Shown piece after piece: positions 1 to 7,920 of a DNA stretch of 64,000 nt. Origin of the DNA: Synechococcus sp. UW105 (GTDB lineage Bacteria; Cyanobacteriota; Cyanobacteriia; PCC-6307; Cyanobiaceae); contig NZ_UCNN01000009.1 in assembly GCF_900473935.1 (NCBI RefSeq), forward strand, positions 62,001-126,000. Direction: 5' to 3'. A program made the position numbers and the translations under genes. Every line of letters begins with the position of its first letter. The stretch's first letter is position 1. Below the pieces are notes generated by a model, which saw only the letters and a list, made by a program, of their open reading frames with translations, was not told the DNA's origin and searched no databases.

Positions 1-2666
1 TTGATCCTGGCCTCACCCTGATCACAGGTGCCAACGAAACCGGCAAGAGCTCCCTGGTGGAAGCGCTGCACCGCACCCTCTTCCTTCGGGCCACTGCGAC
101 AGGGGCCCCAGTGCAGCGCATGCGCTCCCTTCAGCACCCTGGCCATCCGCAGGTGGACCTCCAGTTTCAAGCCCGCGGACGAGAGTGGGCCCTCCAAAAA
201 CGGTTCAGCGGCCAGAGCGGCACGACCAGTCTGAAGGGGACTGGCGAGGCACCTCGGCTGGGGTCAGAGGCCGAGGAACATCTAGCCACCTTGCTCGGTG
301 TGGAGGAGATCGTCGGCAGCCGCCAAGCCGGACGTGTCTTACCCAGCCGCTGGGCCCATCTGTGGGTCATGCAAGGGGAGGCCGGCAAAGATCTACTCCA
401 ACTCGGTGGTGAGTATTACGACCTCCATGGCCTGATTGAGCAATTGGAGCAACGGGCAGATGCCGCGTTGCAATCCCCTCTTGACCAACAGCTGCATCGT
501 CAACTGGAACAGTTGGTGAGTTCAAGTCTCACCAGCCGCGGCACACGCCATCAGAGTCGCCTTTGGCAGTGCGAACAGGCGGTGGAGGAGCGTCGCCTCC
601 AGCTGGATGCTGCGACCGCGAACCTGGAGCGTTATGAGCAGGCCAGCGCCGAGTTGGATGCGATTGAAGACAAGCACCGTCAACTCGAGCAGGTCCAGCG
701 TCCGAGATTGGAAGCGGAACGTCAGCGGCTCGTTGCTCTGCAGCAGCAACAGGACAAGGCCTTGGCAGAGCGCAAGGGCGTGGAACAACAACTCATCCCC
801 ATGCAGCAACAGCAGAGCCAATTGGCGATGCAGCAACGCAATCTGCGCCAGACAAAGGAGAGCCTCCAGCGGCAGCAGACACAACTGAAGCAAGTTGATG
901 TCGAATTAAACCGCCTCTGCGAAACGATCAACAAGGCGGAGGAGACGGTGAACACTGCGCGGCGCAACCGTGACCAGAGCGAAGCAGAGCGCAGTGCATT
1001 GGAACAGCAAGGCCAAAGGCTCAGGCGCCTGGAAGAACACAATCAACTGCAAGAACGTCTGCGGCACCTGATCCAACAACGTCAGCAGCAACAGGCCTGG
1101 CAACAGGAGCTCGTCGACATCACCAAAGCCCTGGCCGGGCTAACGGCACCAACGCAAGAGGAACTGAACACCCTCAAGGATCAACATCGCCAACTGGAGG
1201 CCGTCAAGGTCCGCCTTGAGGCCATGGCCTCGGTGGTCACCCTCGAACGCAGCGATCAAGAGGTGCGCCTTGATGACGAATCGCTGGCAACAGGTGAATC
1301 ACAGCGTCGCTCCAGCACCTTTGCTCTATCCATCGGTAAGAACGTCAGGGTGCGCATTAGCCCCGGGGGAGGAGCTGGCCTCGGAGAGCTCTGCCAGGAC
1401 AGACAGGCGCTGCAGGATGCGATTGAAACAAGCCTCAAGACGTGGCAGGCCACCAGCCTTGAGGAACTCGATGGGCGCTGCCAAAAGCGAATGCAGCTGC
1501 TCACCCGTGAATCCCTGTTGAAGCAGCAACGATCGTCCGCAGGTACTGAAGAGGGCTTGGAGAAGGACGAACAGACCCTGCGGCAGCGGCTGCGTGATCT
1601 TGACGAGGAACTGACAGACGAAGAACTGACAACAGTGGATCCCTCACTCCCAGAACCCAGCACCAGCCAAAATGGGGACACACTCCAGCAGCAGCTTGAG
1701 CACTGCCGCAGCCGCTACCGCCAGGTGAAGGATGAAGGCCAGAAGGCCCAACAAGGGTTGCAGGAGCTGGAACAGAGGTTCGCAACCGTCCGCAACGCAC
1801 ACCAGGCTTTGCAACTCAAGCGCGAGGGGTTGCTAGCCGAAACCCGCAGCCTCCACCAGCAAGAGCAGACCATGATTCGCGACCACGGCGATGGAACTGT
1901 CCTGACGGAGACGCTGCGGCAGCTCACCGATCAGATCGAACAGTTGCGCTCCAAGCTCTCGGCCTTCGCAGACACCGCAGGCAGCGATGACGATCAGCCA
2001 CCGAATGCCGCAAGCCAGTTGGCGACGCTGCGGCAAGAGGAGCAGGCAATGCAGACACAACTTCAGAACCTCAGTGCTGAACGAGGTGGACTGCTGGAAC
2101 GATGCCTCAGCCTGGGGAAAGGAGATCCCTATGCGGTGACGGAAGAATCCAGAACGCTGCTGCACCAGGCCGAACAGGACCATCAGGACGAAGCCATGCA
2201 GGTGCGCGCCCATCAGCATCTGCTTGAACTGTTCGACACCGCGCGCAGCGATCTATCCAGCCGCTACACAGCACCCATTAGTGACGGCATCACCAGCTAC
2301 CTGACCCCGCTGCTCAGGAACCCCGACGATGCATGCGCCCTGAACTATGCCGCCAAGGATGGACTGAAGGATCTCAGCCTTCAACGCGACGGACTGACGC
2401 TGCCTTTCACAGCACTCAGTGGCGGGATGAAGGAACAGTTGAACGCAGCACTTCGACTGGCCATTGCCGACGCCCTGCGCTCTGGGCATGACAATTGCCT
2501 ACCCATTTTGTTTGATGATGCCTTTACCAATACGGATCCGGAGCGTCTCCAGACCGTTCTGGCGATGCTCCGGAAGGCGGTGGACAGGGGTTTGCAAGTG
2601 ATCGTGCTCAGTTGCGATGGCAGCCCCTATTGCGAGATTGCCGATGCCGTCGTGACATTGGGCTGA
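1..2666 (+). CDS. SbcC/Rad50-like SMC-type ATPase, 5' end cut by window
   Basis: The frame is open from the first bases, so the start lies upstream. A Walker A motif (GANETGKSS) is encoded near positions 24-50. A long glutamine-rich coiled coil follows, then an ABC signature (LSGGMKEQ) and a Walker B (LPILFDDAF) near the C-terminus. This split-ATPase layout is that of SbcC/Rad50/YhaN proteins, which act with an SbcD-type nuclease on DNA ends. No CxxC zinc hook is visible in the middle of the coil, so it may be YhaN-like rather than a classical Rad50. An sbcD-like partner would be expected just upstream, outside the window (inference). It is convergent with the next gene. Confidence 0.85.
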   Translation, partial: DPGLTLITGANETGKSSLVEALHRTLFLRATATGAPVQRMRSLQHPGHPQVDLQFQARGREWALQKRFSGQSGTTSLKGTGEAPRLGSEAEEHLATLLGVEEIVGSRQAGRVLPSRWAHLWVMQGEAGKDLLQLGGEYYDLHGLIEQLEQRADAALQSPLDQQLHRQLEQLVSSSLTSRGTRHQSRLWQCEQAVEERRLQLDAATANLERYEQASAELDAIEDKHRQLEQVQRPRLEAERQRLVALQQQQDKALAERKGVEQQLIPMQQQQSQLAMQQRNLRQTKESLQRQQTQLKQVDVELNRLCETINKAEETVNTARRNRDQSEAERSALEQQGQRLRRLEEHNQLQERLRHLIQQRQQQQAWQQELVDITKALAGLTAPTQEELNTLKDQHRQLEAVKVRLEAMASVVTLERSDQEVRLDDESLATGESQRRSSTFALSIGKNVRVRISPGGGAGLGELCQDRQALQDAIETSLKTWQATSLEELDGRCQKRMQLLTRESLLKQQRSSAGTEEGLEKDEQTLRQRLRDLDEELTDEELTTVDPSLPEPSTSQNGDTLQQQLEHCRSRYRQVKDEGQKAQQGLQELEQRFATVRNAHQALQLKREGLLAETRSLHQQEQTMIRDHGDGTVLTETLRQLTDQIEQLRSKLSAFADTAGSDDDQPPNAASQLATLRQEEQAMQTQLQNLSAERGGLLERCLSLGKGDPYAVTEESRTLLHQAEQDHQDEAMQVRAHQHLLELFDTARSDLSSRYTAPISDGITSYLTPLLRNPDDACALNYAAKDGLKDLSLQRDGLTLPFTALSGGMKEQLNAALRLAIADALRSGHDNCLPILFDDAFTNTDPERLQTVLAMLRKAVDRGLQVIVLSCDGSPYCEIADAVVTLG

Positions 2667-2703
2667 GCAATCCAGACAGCAGGCGCCTGTGCTGGATCGC
2701 CGC

Positions 2704-4254
2704 TTAATCCAAAGCGGTTTCAATCACATTCATGGCCCGTAGATAGGCAGGGGGTTGGCCAAGATCGTCTCCCTCGTCGAGGGCCAAATCATCACGGATC
2801 GCCTTGCGTGCGTTATCGGCGATCACCGCGTTGACGATGAGATCCATCGCCTCCGGCTGCTGCAAACTCTGCAATGCCTCTGCATAACGTCGGCTGTGGG
2901 TCGGACGCACAGACTCCTGGCAATACGTGGAGAGTTCTCGACTGTCGGTCATCACGGATAGAGCGACATCCTTCGTGGAAGGTTTGCCGTAGATCGCCAT
3001 ATAGAGCAAGTTGACCATCGAAGCGTCATGCACAGGGATGGAGTACTTGCGCACGATCTGAGGCCAATAACGCAACGCCTTTAAACCTTCGAGGCCTCCT
3101 TTACTGAGCCCCTCCTCCTCGCACCAGCCCTCCAGCTCCTCCATCGAAGCAGGACAACGCTGAAGCTCGCGCATCCGATCGGCAAGCACCTGTCCAGCCT
3201 GGAAGTTGCGTGTAGGTCGACCGGAAACCGGCAACATCATGCTGCCGCGCACATCGGCAACCATCGCCGTGAGTTGGGCGAAGGTATGGTCCCGAACCTT
3301 CTCCATATCCCCACCACGCACCAAGGCCGCCTCAATACGTTGCACCCCATAGCCGAGCTCTGTCAGAGGGAAGGGCTGACGGTTGTAAAGCCGCTGACGA
3401 TCACGGCGCGCCATCGAGACCGTTGCCGCTTGGTCAAGGCACTGCTCGAGCAACAGGGTGAGGAGAGTCGGTAAGACCCCAGGGTTCTCCTGGTGATAGG
3501 TGTAGCCAAAGCCAGCAAACACCGAAGACATATTCTTCGCAGCCTTGATGTATTGCCCCTCAACGTTGTGCACGCCAGGGGAAACCTGGATGTTCGGTGA
3601 CAACCGATCGAGCATGCGTGCGCCAAGCAGCGCCGTGAGCGCGTTGGGATGGCAAAAATTTGCCGTGAAGCTGTCGAGCGGATTGCGTAGGGCACCGTGC
3701 CGATGGAATCCAGAAAAGAAGGCGAGATTGGGCTCTCGTTCACAGAGCACGTAGGACTCGTTCTGAATGTGATCGTGACTGAAGGATCCGGCCAGACAGG
3801 CCAGCACAACATTTTCGCGGCCGAGCTCCTGTCGCAACCTGCAGGCCTCCTGCAGGTCTTCCTCAATGTGGTTGCTGTTGGCAGCCAACACCACCAGTTC
3901 ACACTCCCGGATCAGATCACTGAGGGTGTTGGGCACCCTGCCGCCCGCGACGGCATGGCTGGCCATCCGCTCCATCGCATCGACGTGATCTAAATCCATC
4001 CCATCCAGCGCGCTCGCTGGAAAGGCCCCGAACAGGGCGCGACCTGGGCGTGGCGCCAGCATCAGACTATTTTCTGACGCCTGCTGCATCGCGCAGTTGT
4101 AGGCCAGTGAAGCGGGGTATAAACCAACGCTGTACAGACCGACCTTGCCTCGCTCAAGATCAAGGATGCGTTGCTTGATCAGATCGGCATCCAGGCTGCG
4201 AGGGAAGAAAGCATTGCTGCGAAGGCCATTTTCAAGCGTCATCCGTCCGGTCAA
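2704..4254 (-). CDS. GpsA-like NAD-dependent dehydrogenase family protein (516 aa)
   Basis: A 516-residue soluble protein. A Rossmann-like stretch (ECELVVLAANSNHIEEDL) and a following region with NVEGQYIKAAKNMSSVFAGFGY recall the domain order of 6-phosphogluconate/glycerol-3-phosphate dehydrogenase proteins. Cyanobacterial homologues are usually annotated as NAD-dependent glycerol-3-phosphate dehydrogenase C-terminal family. It is longer than a typical GpsA of about 330 residues and lacks an obvious N-terminal GxGxxG, so the substrate is uncertain. Its start is only 44 bp from the start codon of the duplicated GST fragment, so before the element inserted it was probably divergently paired with the GST gene. 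Confidence 0.55.
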   Translation of the reverse strand: MTGRMTLENGLRSNAFFPRSLDADLIKQRILDLERGKVGLYSVGLYPASLAYNCAMQQASENSLMLAPRPGRALFGAFPASALDGMDLDHVDAMERMASHAVAGGRVPNTLSDLIRECELVVLAANSNHIEEDLQEACRLRQELGRENVVLACLAGSFSHDHIQNESYVLCEREPNLAFFSGFHRHGALRNPLDSFTANFCHPNALTALLGARMLDRLSPNIQVSPGVHNVEGQYIKAAKNMSSVFAGFGYTYHQENPGVLPTLLTLLLEQCLDQAATVSMARRDRQRLYNRQPFPLTELGYGVQRIEAALVRGGDMEKVRDHTFAQLTAMVADVRGSMMLPVSGRPTRNFQAGQVLADRMRELQRCPASMEELEGWCEEEGLSKGGLEGLKALRYWPQIVRKYSIPVHDASMVNLLYMAIYGKPSTKDVALSVMTDSRELSTYCQESVRPTHSRRYAEALQSLQQPEAMDLIVNAVIADNARKAIRDDLALDEGDDLGQPPAYLRAMNVIETALD

Positions 4255-4298
4255 CTCACTGGCGCGATGATCGCCTCACACCCTAATCAGCAAGGCCA

Positions 4299-4358
4299 AT
4301 GACTCTCACCCTTTACGGCGGTCAGCGCACCAGAGCATCGATGCTGCGCTGGTGTTAG
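4299..4358 (+). pseudogene. Orphan 5' end of GST gene (left remnant)
   Basis: ATG plus 18 codons read MTLTLYGGQRTRASMLRWC and then stop at TAG (4356-4358). The first 14 residues after the start match the intact GST gene at 12783. The upstream 44 bp is GC-rich chromosomal sequence, so this is most simply the original gene start, cut off from its body by the inserted element. Confidence 0.85.
4308..4353. repeat. attL: left copy of GST-derived direct repeat
   Basis: Positions 4308-4344 are identical over 37 bp to 12792-12828. One mismatch (T4345 versus C12829) follows, then 8 more identical bases. The repeat ends abruptly on both sides of this block, as expected for the core of a site-specific recombination site. 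Confidence 0.85.
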
Positions 4359-4785
4359 GAGCAACCCAGTCATAGCAATGGTTTAAAGCGGATAATTGCG
4401 CTTGACATTTGCTTGTTCATCACTCTTACGAACAAGCAGCCTTTACTTGCTTGTCTTCGACACTTAACAACAAGGAGGGCTCATGGAACCAGCAAACCTG
4501 ACCAAATAGCGATGTTCTCCTCTGTGTCCTATAGAAACACCGAAGAATGAGACAATCAATAGGTTTATTGCTTGTCGACTTGCTTGTCTGCGCCTGAACA
4601 ACATCCGCTAGTACAAGGCCGCTGCAGCGGACAGATCGAGCTGGTCTACTACAGACCGCTCAAGAGGCACAATGAAGAGTAATAGTGTCAACAGCCACCG
4701 CAATGGAAATCAGAACACCAGACATAGAAGTCAAACCGGCTACAGGCAGCGCGACAGTGTCAGCAAAAACTACTAAAGGGACAAA
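4359..4785. other. Left-end non-coding zone of the element
   Basis: No convincing gene. It holds four TGCTTGT(C/T) repeats, an inverted repeat TGCTTGTTC/GAACAAGCA (4410-4418 and 4430-4438), and a strong Shine-Dalgarno (AAGGAGG, 4472-4478) before an 8-codon ORF at 4483-4509. That ORF could be a leader peptide or chance. Confidence 0.5.
4410..4588 (+). promoter_or_regulatory. Left cluster of TGCTTGTC repeats, possible integrase arm sites
   Basis: TGCTTGTT at 4410-4417 and TGCTTGTC at 4448-4455, 4569-4576 and 4581-4588. The last two start 12 bp apart. The same octamer recurs twice, in the same orientation, just inside the right end (12724-12742). Repeats clustered near both ends of an element with a tyrosine recombinase are typical of arm-type binding sites; this is inference. 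Confidence 0.45.
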
Positions 4786-5121
4786 ATGAAGAGATCTTTA
4801 CTACTAGTAACCGGCATTAGTTTAATCAGTTACTCGATACTTCCATCGCTTGCCATGGAGCGATCCGTGGATCAATTTAGCGAAGAACAGAAATATGCTT
4901 TGGAACTTGGTTTTAATTTTGGTGTATTGAAAACAATATGCGGCATGTTTGAACTAGGAGTGATATCTGAAAAAGAAGTAAAAGATTTCGAAATTGGCTA
5001 TAGCGCCAGCATTAAAGAAAGAGAAAAAGGTGCTTCCTTAGATGGAGCGATGAGGGGTTATGAAATGGCCATAAGACCTTATCCAAATTGTCCTCTTCCT
5101 AGAAGAATCCACCAACAATAG
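4786..5121 (+). CDS. Small exported protein, paralogue of the one at 10524
   Basis: A 111-residue protein with an N-terminal signal peptide (MKRSLLLVTGISLISYSILPSLA). The mature part contains the pattern YALELGFNFGVLKTICGMFE, then VISEKEV, and a late proline-cysteine (YPNC). The same order (G-x-x-Y/F-G-x-L, C, ISE, P-x-C) occurs in the protein at 10524 in this element, so the two are probably distant paralogues. Two cysteines could form one disulfide. ATG is preceded by GGGACAAA, a weak ribosome site. Its TAG stop lies inside the first copy of a 19-bp direct repeat. I do not recognise a function. Confidence 0.65.
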   Translation: MKRSLLLVTGISLISYSILPSLAMERSVDQFSEEQKYALELGFNFGVLKTICGMFELGVISEKEVKDFEIGYSASIKEREKGASLDGAMRGYEMAIRPYPNCPLPRRIHQQ

Positions 5122-5131
5122 GTTCGAGTTC
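5113..5131. repeat. 19-bp direct repeat, copy 1
   Basis: CAACAATAGGTTCGAGTTC, identical to 5507-5525. It overlaps the stop of the upstream exported-protein gene. The two copies exactly bracket the minus-strand membrane-protein gene. Confidence 0.8.
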
Positions 5132-5466
5132 TATAGGAAACCGTGCATTTGGACATTTTGTACATTTGCACCAAACCGCCACCATTGCGACAGAGGCAAT
5201 ACAAGGTACACAAGACAAATGATGCAGGCAGTCGAAATCGCCGTTCCCCCAAAAGCACAGACACGACGTTTTGTTTTTTTAAAGATACCTATAATTCCAA
5301 GAACAAGTGCGATAAGCTCAAGGCTTAGGCCAACACAAAATATCATCAAGGCAAGCATAACAACGCCATATGATGAAAGGAATACTAAAAGGAAGATGAG
5401 CGGAATTGGAATGAACGAAAGAACTAAAGACCAGATCCCAGCAGTAGATTCGCCTGATCTTTCCAC
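5131..5466 (-). CDS. Small membrane protein (111 aa, about three TM segments)
   Basis: After a short polar start the sequence has hydrophobic stretches at about residues 12-32 (SLVLSFIPIPLIFLLVFLSS), 34-60 and 70-92, separated by a basic loop (FKKTKRR). The size and repeated VLGIIGIF-type segment resemble DUF4190-like small membrane proteins, but I cannot assign the family. The gene is enclosed by two identical 19-bp repeats and is opposite in strand to its left neighbour, which suggests it arrived as a cassette. Confidence 0.5.
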   Translation of the reverse strand: MERSGESTAGIWSLVLSFIPIPLIFLLVFLSSYGVVMLALMIFCVGLSLELIALVLGIIGIFKKTKRRVCAFGGTAISTACIICLVYLVLPLSQWWRFGANVQNVQMHGFL

Positions 5467-5506
5467 TAGCGTTCGAGCTGATTGAACTTACTATGACATG
5501 AATGAG

Positions 5507-5525
5507 CAACAATAGGTTCGAGTTC
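5507..5525. repeat. 19-bp direct repeat, copy 2
   Basis: Identical to 5113-5131. The GGTTCGAGTTC part resembles a tRNA T-arm 3' end, but no tRNA can be folded around either copy. Confidence 0.8.
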
Positions 5526-5547
5526 CCAACGAAGTAGGAAGCTGCAG

Positions 5548-5581
5548 TCATACCAACGGTTCTCAGCGGTGGTTGGTATGA
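5548..5581. repeat. Perfect 10-bp inverted repeat, 14-nt loop
   Basis: TCATACCAAC (5548-5557) and GTTGGTATGA (5572-5581) are perfect complements. The left arm with TCTCAGCG in the loop is echoed at 8359 (GTCATACCAA, then TCTCAGCG), and the arm alone at 7792. It lies downstream of no plus-strand gene, so it could be a binding site or transcript end on the minus strand. Confidence 0.6.
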
Positions 5582-5758
5582 AATAAAAAATTGGTTGGTA
5601 TTGAAGTCCTAAAACCTGTGCTGGAGCACCTAGTAAAGCGAGTTTAGCCGATCTATCTGGACTAACAAGCCAGCTAGAGAGGCACCCTATGGGGTAAATC
5701 CTAGGTCCTACTATATACGTATAGAGCTTCAGACAATTACATTATTTTTTTTGGGATT

Positions 5759-6088
5759 TTAGGACGGACACTTTCGTGCTTCTGTGTACTCGTCATCCCA
5801 AGTCCAAGCCATCCATCCCATTCGCCTCGCTTCCTGCATTCGATAGTCTCTGCCAGTCCGTAGACGTTGCATAGGACCATATACGTATGGATTGGCTTTC
5901 AGTCCGAACTGTTGCCACCACCCATCGACATAGAAGTGTGGTTGACACGATGAACAAGATCGCTCAAGTGCCTTAGAGACAGTCTTGGTATCGATACTCG
6001 CCTTGACTTGTGTTTCCTTACCGCAGTTATCACAAGTGATGATTGTGGTAGTTCTGTTGTCTACTTTAATTTGCTTAGCCGTTTTCAT
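5759..6088 (-). CDS. Zinc-ribbon protein of unknown function (109 aa)
   Basis: Two CxxC pairs, CDNCGKE near residue 19 and CSSCQ near residue 45, form a likely zinc ribbon. The rest is rich in Trp, Tyr and Arg (for example DGWWQQFGLKANPYVYGP), suggesting a nucleic-acid contact surface; that is inference. The ATG start (minus strand, 6088) follows a spacer without a clear Shine-Dalgarno. Base composition fits the AT-rich element. No family recognised. Confidence 0.6.
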   Translation of the reverse strand: MKTAKQIKVDNRTTTIITCDNCGKETQVKASIDTKTVSKALERSCSSCQPHFYVDGWWQQFGLKANPYVYGPMQRLRTGRDYRMQEARRMGWMAWTWDDEYTEARKCPS

Positions 6089-6145
6089 TATTATTTGAAG
6101 GGTGTAGTTTTAACCACATCACTTAGGACGTGGAAAACTCACCGA

Positions 6146-6220
6146 ATGTGAACTGTCGGAATCGAACCGACACAAAGATCACCAGATGAACACTGTTCCT
6201 ATCCACTAGGACACCGCCGC
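6146..6220 (-). pseudogene. tRNA-like remnant with intact D and T arms
   Basis: Read on the minus strand, a D arm (TCCT/AGGA stem) and a perfect T arm (GTCGG, loop TTCGATT, CCGAC) sit at tRNA spacing. The acceptor strands (GCGGCGG and AGTTCAC) cannot pair and the anticodon arm is imperfect. It is therefore a chimeric or decayed tRNA rather than a working one. Confidence 0.45.
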
Positions 6221-6318
6221 TCAAAAAGAGCTGGCTTTTTTAATGACATGATGAGTAGTTAAAACTTGATCCACCCTTCAAGTTCTATACCAATGGGTTC
6301 ATCAATTCCATTGGCCAA

Positions 6319-6369
6319 TACAACCAACAGGAATTGCACCTGCATTGAATCACTAAGAGGTTGTTGTCA
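6319..6369 (-). pseudogene. Possible second tRNA fragment
   Basis: Minus strand: ACAACAA at the 5' side can pair with most of TTGGTTGT at the 3' side around a CAGG/CCTG T-arm-like hairpin, but an anticodon arm is absent and the total is only about 50 nt. Weak; chance is possible. Confidence 0.2.
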
Positions 6370-6412
6370 ATATTCAAAAATGTAGCTATGGATAAAAAAA
6401 TACAAAAGACTC

Positions 6413-6688
6413 ATGTCCGAAGAGCAACTCAAGGCATTCATCGCCAAAGTCAAAGCCGATACTTCACTGCAGGAACAGCTCAAAGCAGAAGGAGCTGACC
6501 CTGTTGCTATTGCCAAAGCTGCAGGCTTCTCGATTACCACAGAAGACTTAAAAGAGGATCGCCAAACCCTGTCTGATGATGAGCTGGAAGGTGTGGCTGG
6601 GGGAGGGTCAGGATACTGGGATTGTGGGAAGGAGGAGAGGAGAGGAAGGAGGAAGGGATTTACTGTTACTGAAGCGAACTGCCTCTGA
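6413..6688 (+). CDS. Prochlorosin-type (ProcA) lanthipeptide precursor, Nif11 leader
   Basis: A 91-residue peptide precursor. Residues 1-64 are a Nif11-type leader starting MSEEQLKAFIAKVKADTSLQ and ending in the double-glycine protease site EGVAGG. The core of 27 residues (65-91) has Ser2, Cys7, Thr20, Thr22 and Cys26 (core numbering), enough for two (methyl)lanthionine rings. In known prochlorosin systems one promiscuous LanM enzyme (ProcM) dehydrates Ser/Thr and cyclises onto Cys, and a C39-peptidase transporter removes the leader. No such enzyme is in this window. The core centre is unusually basic (EERRGRRKG) and is encoded by a 33-nt all-purine run. A terminator follows at 6714. Confidence 0.88.
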   Translation: MSEEQLKAFIAKVKADTSLQEQLKAEGADPVAIAKAAGFSITTEDLKEDRQTLSDDELEGVAGGGSGYWDCGKEERRGRRKGFTVTEANCL

Positions 6689-6713
6689 CAGGACATACCA
6701 CAGCCTACACACT

Positions 6714-6743
6714 CAAAGCCCTTGCATTAGCAGGGGCTTTTTA
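6714..6743 (+). terminator. Rho-independent terminator of the first ProcA gene
   Basis: AAAGCCC, loop, GGGGCTTTTTA: a GC-rich hairpin with a T tract on the plus strand, starting 26 nt after the precursor stop codon. Confidence 0.75.
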
Positions 6744-6920
6744 TTTCATCAACGAGTTCCATATTTGCTTAAAACGGCATCCGATACCTGGCACCATTGA
6801 CTTGCAAAAGTTACCTTGATGTCTTATTTAGCAGGCAACAACCACCAATAGTTTTTCGTATTGATCACAAATTTGCCTCTAAATCCTTTTGCCCTAAAAC
6901 TACTTATATTCCTAACTTAA

Positions 6921-7439
6921 TCACCACAGCAACAGACGTGAATCACCATCACGGATGCCATTCGTCTTGCGAAATCTCACCGCAACCTGATGCCACTCCT
7001 CTGGGATTTGATTGAGCCGAACATCAAAAGCAAAAGGGAGTTGCTGTTGACCTGGCGAGACACGCTTTCCCTTGCTTCTACTGCTCCCAACCAATCGCTT
7101 CAGCATCCGTGAGCCCCAATGGCACTTCGCTCCTCCCTTGGCGTGATGGCGATACTTCTGGCGACACCGCCCTGGCTCGCCAAACAGGGTTTCGTTCTGC
7201 GGTGAGCGGCGGCGATAACCGTGGCAGGCAGGTTCATCCTGCGAATACGCCTCCGTCTCCACAATCACGCCCCACAGCAAGCTGCCATCCGCTTGGCGTT
7301 TCACCAACCTGCAGCCCACCAAGTCAGGTCCCACCACCTCTGCAGGACGGCAGAAGAAGGATTGAGGAAGAGCGGGGAAATCTTTGGTGATGCGCTGGGT
7401 GGCTATGGGCGTGGCTGGAGCGACAACCTTCTTCACCAA
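6921..7439 (-). pseudogene. Truncated 3-methyladenine DNA glycosylase (AAG/MPG) fused to unrelated tail
   Basis: Residues about 25-90 ([39 protein letters not shown]) are a clear AAG/MPG-family N-terminal half, including the Glu of VETEAY that activates water in this family. After GEPGR the expected FYVYxxYG catalytic-fold continuation is missing. The frame instead runs into about 80 residues without resemblance ([18 protein letters not shown] onward). A normal family member is about 200 residues with a different second half. I read this as a broken gene stranded between the two precursor genes; a GTG at 7439 is the apparent start. A genuine domain fusion is less likely. Confidence 0.6.
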
Positions 7440-7495
7440 AGTCTGACAATGCTGCTTGGAGGAGCGAAAATTGAATTATCTACATTCTTTGCCTT

Positions 7496-7765
7496 ATGTC
7501 AGAAGAACAACTCAAAGCGTTCATCGCCAAAGTTCAAGCCGATACTTCACTGCAGGAACAGCTCAAAGCAGAAGGAGCTGATGTTGTAGCTATTGCAAAG
7601 GATGCAGGCTTCTCCATCACCACAGAAGATCTAAACTCTCATCGCCAAAATCTGACTGATGCTGAGCTGGAAGGTGTAGCTGGTGGTGGAACTAAGGTGG
7701 GAGAATGCCCAACTGGAGCTTTAACCGTTCACTGCACATGTGCTAGCATGGATCCATGTAATTGA
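7496..7765 (+). CDS. Second prochlorosin-type (ProcA) lanthipeptide precursor
   Basis: An 89-residue precursor with a 64-residue Nif11 leader nearly identical to the one at 6413 (MSEEQLKAFIAKVQADTSLQ to EGVAGG). The core of 25 residues is completely different, with Cys at core positions 7, 16, 18 and 24 and Thr/Ser at 2, 9, 13, 17 and 20, so up to four thioether rings are conceivable. A conserved leader with a hypervariable core is the hallmark of prochlorosins. It lies on the same strand as the first precursor, about 0.8 kb downstream, separated by the broken glycosylase on the opposite strand. The ATG has no strong Shine-Dalgarno. Confidence 0.88.
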   Translation: MSEEQLKAFIAKVQADTSLQEQLKAEGADVVAIAKDAGFSITTEDLNSHRQNLTDAELEGVAGGGTKVGECPTGALTVHCTCASMDPCN

Positions 7766-7920
7766 AGCTCTATAAAGTTGGAGTATCTGTAGTCATACCA
7801 ATCTCTTTGATCTCTGGATGTAATGAATTGAGATTGATACCTATGCTCCCTATAAAGCTGTTTCCAGCTAATAGACATTGTATTTAACACATTGAATGAC
7901 TTGTATTGATGACTGTGAAG

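Noticed and set aside
6367-6696. Minus-strand ORF opposite the first ProcA gene
   Set aside because: Shadow of a clearly recognisable Nif11-leader precursor; the peptide is Ser/Pro-rich without family resemblance.
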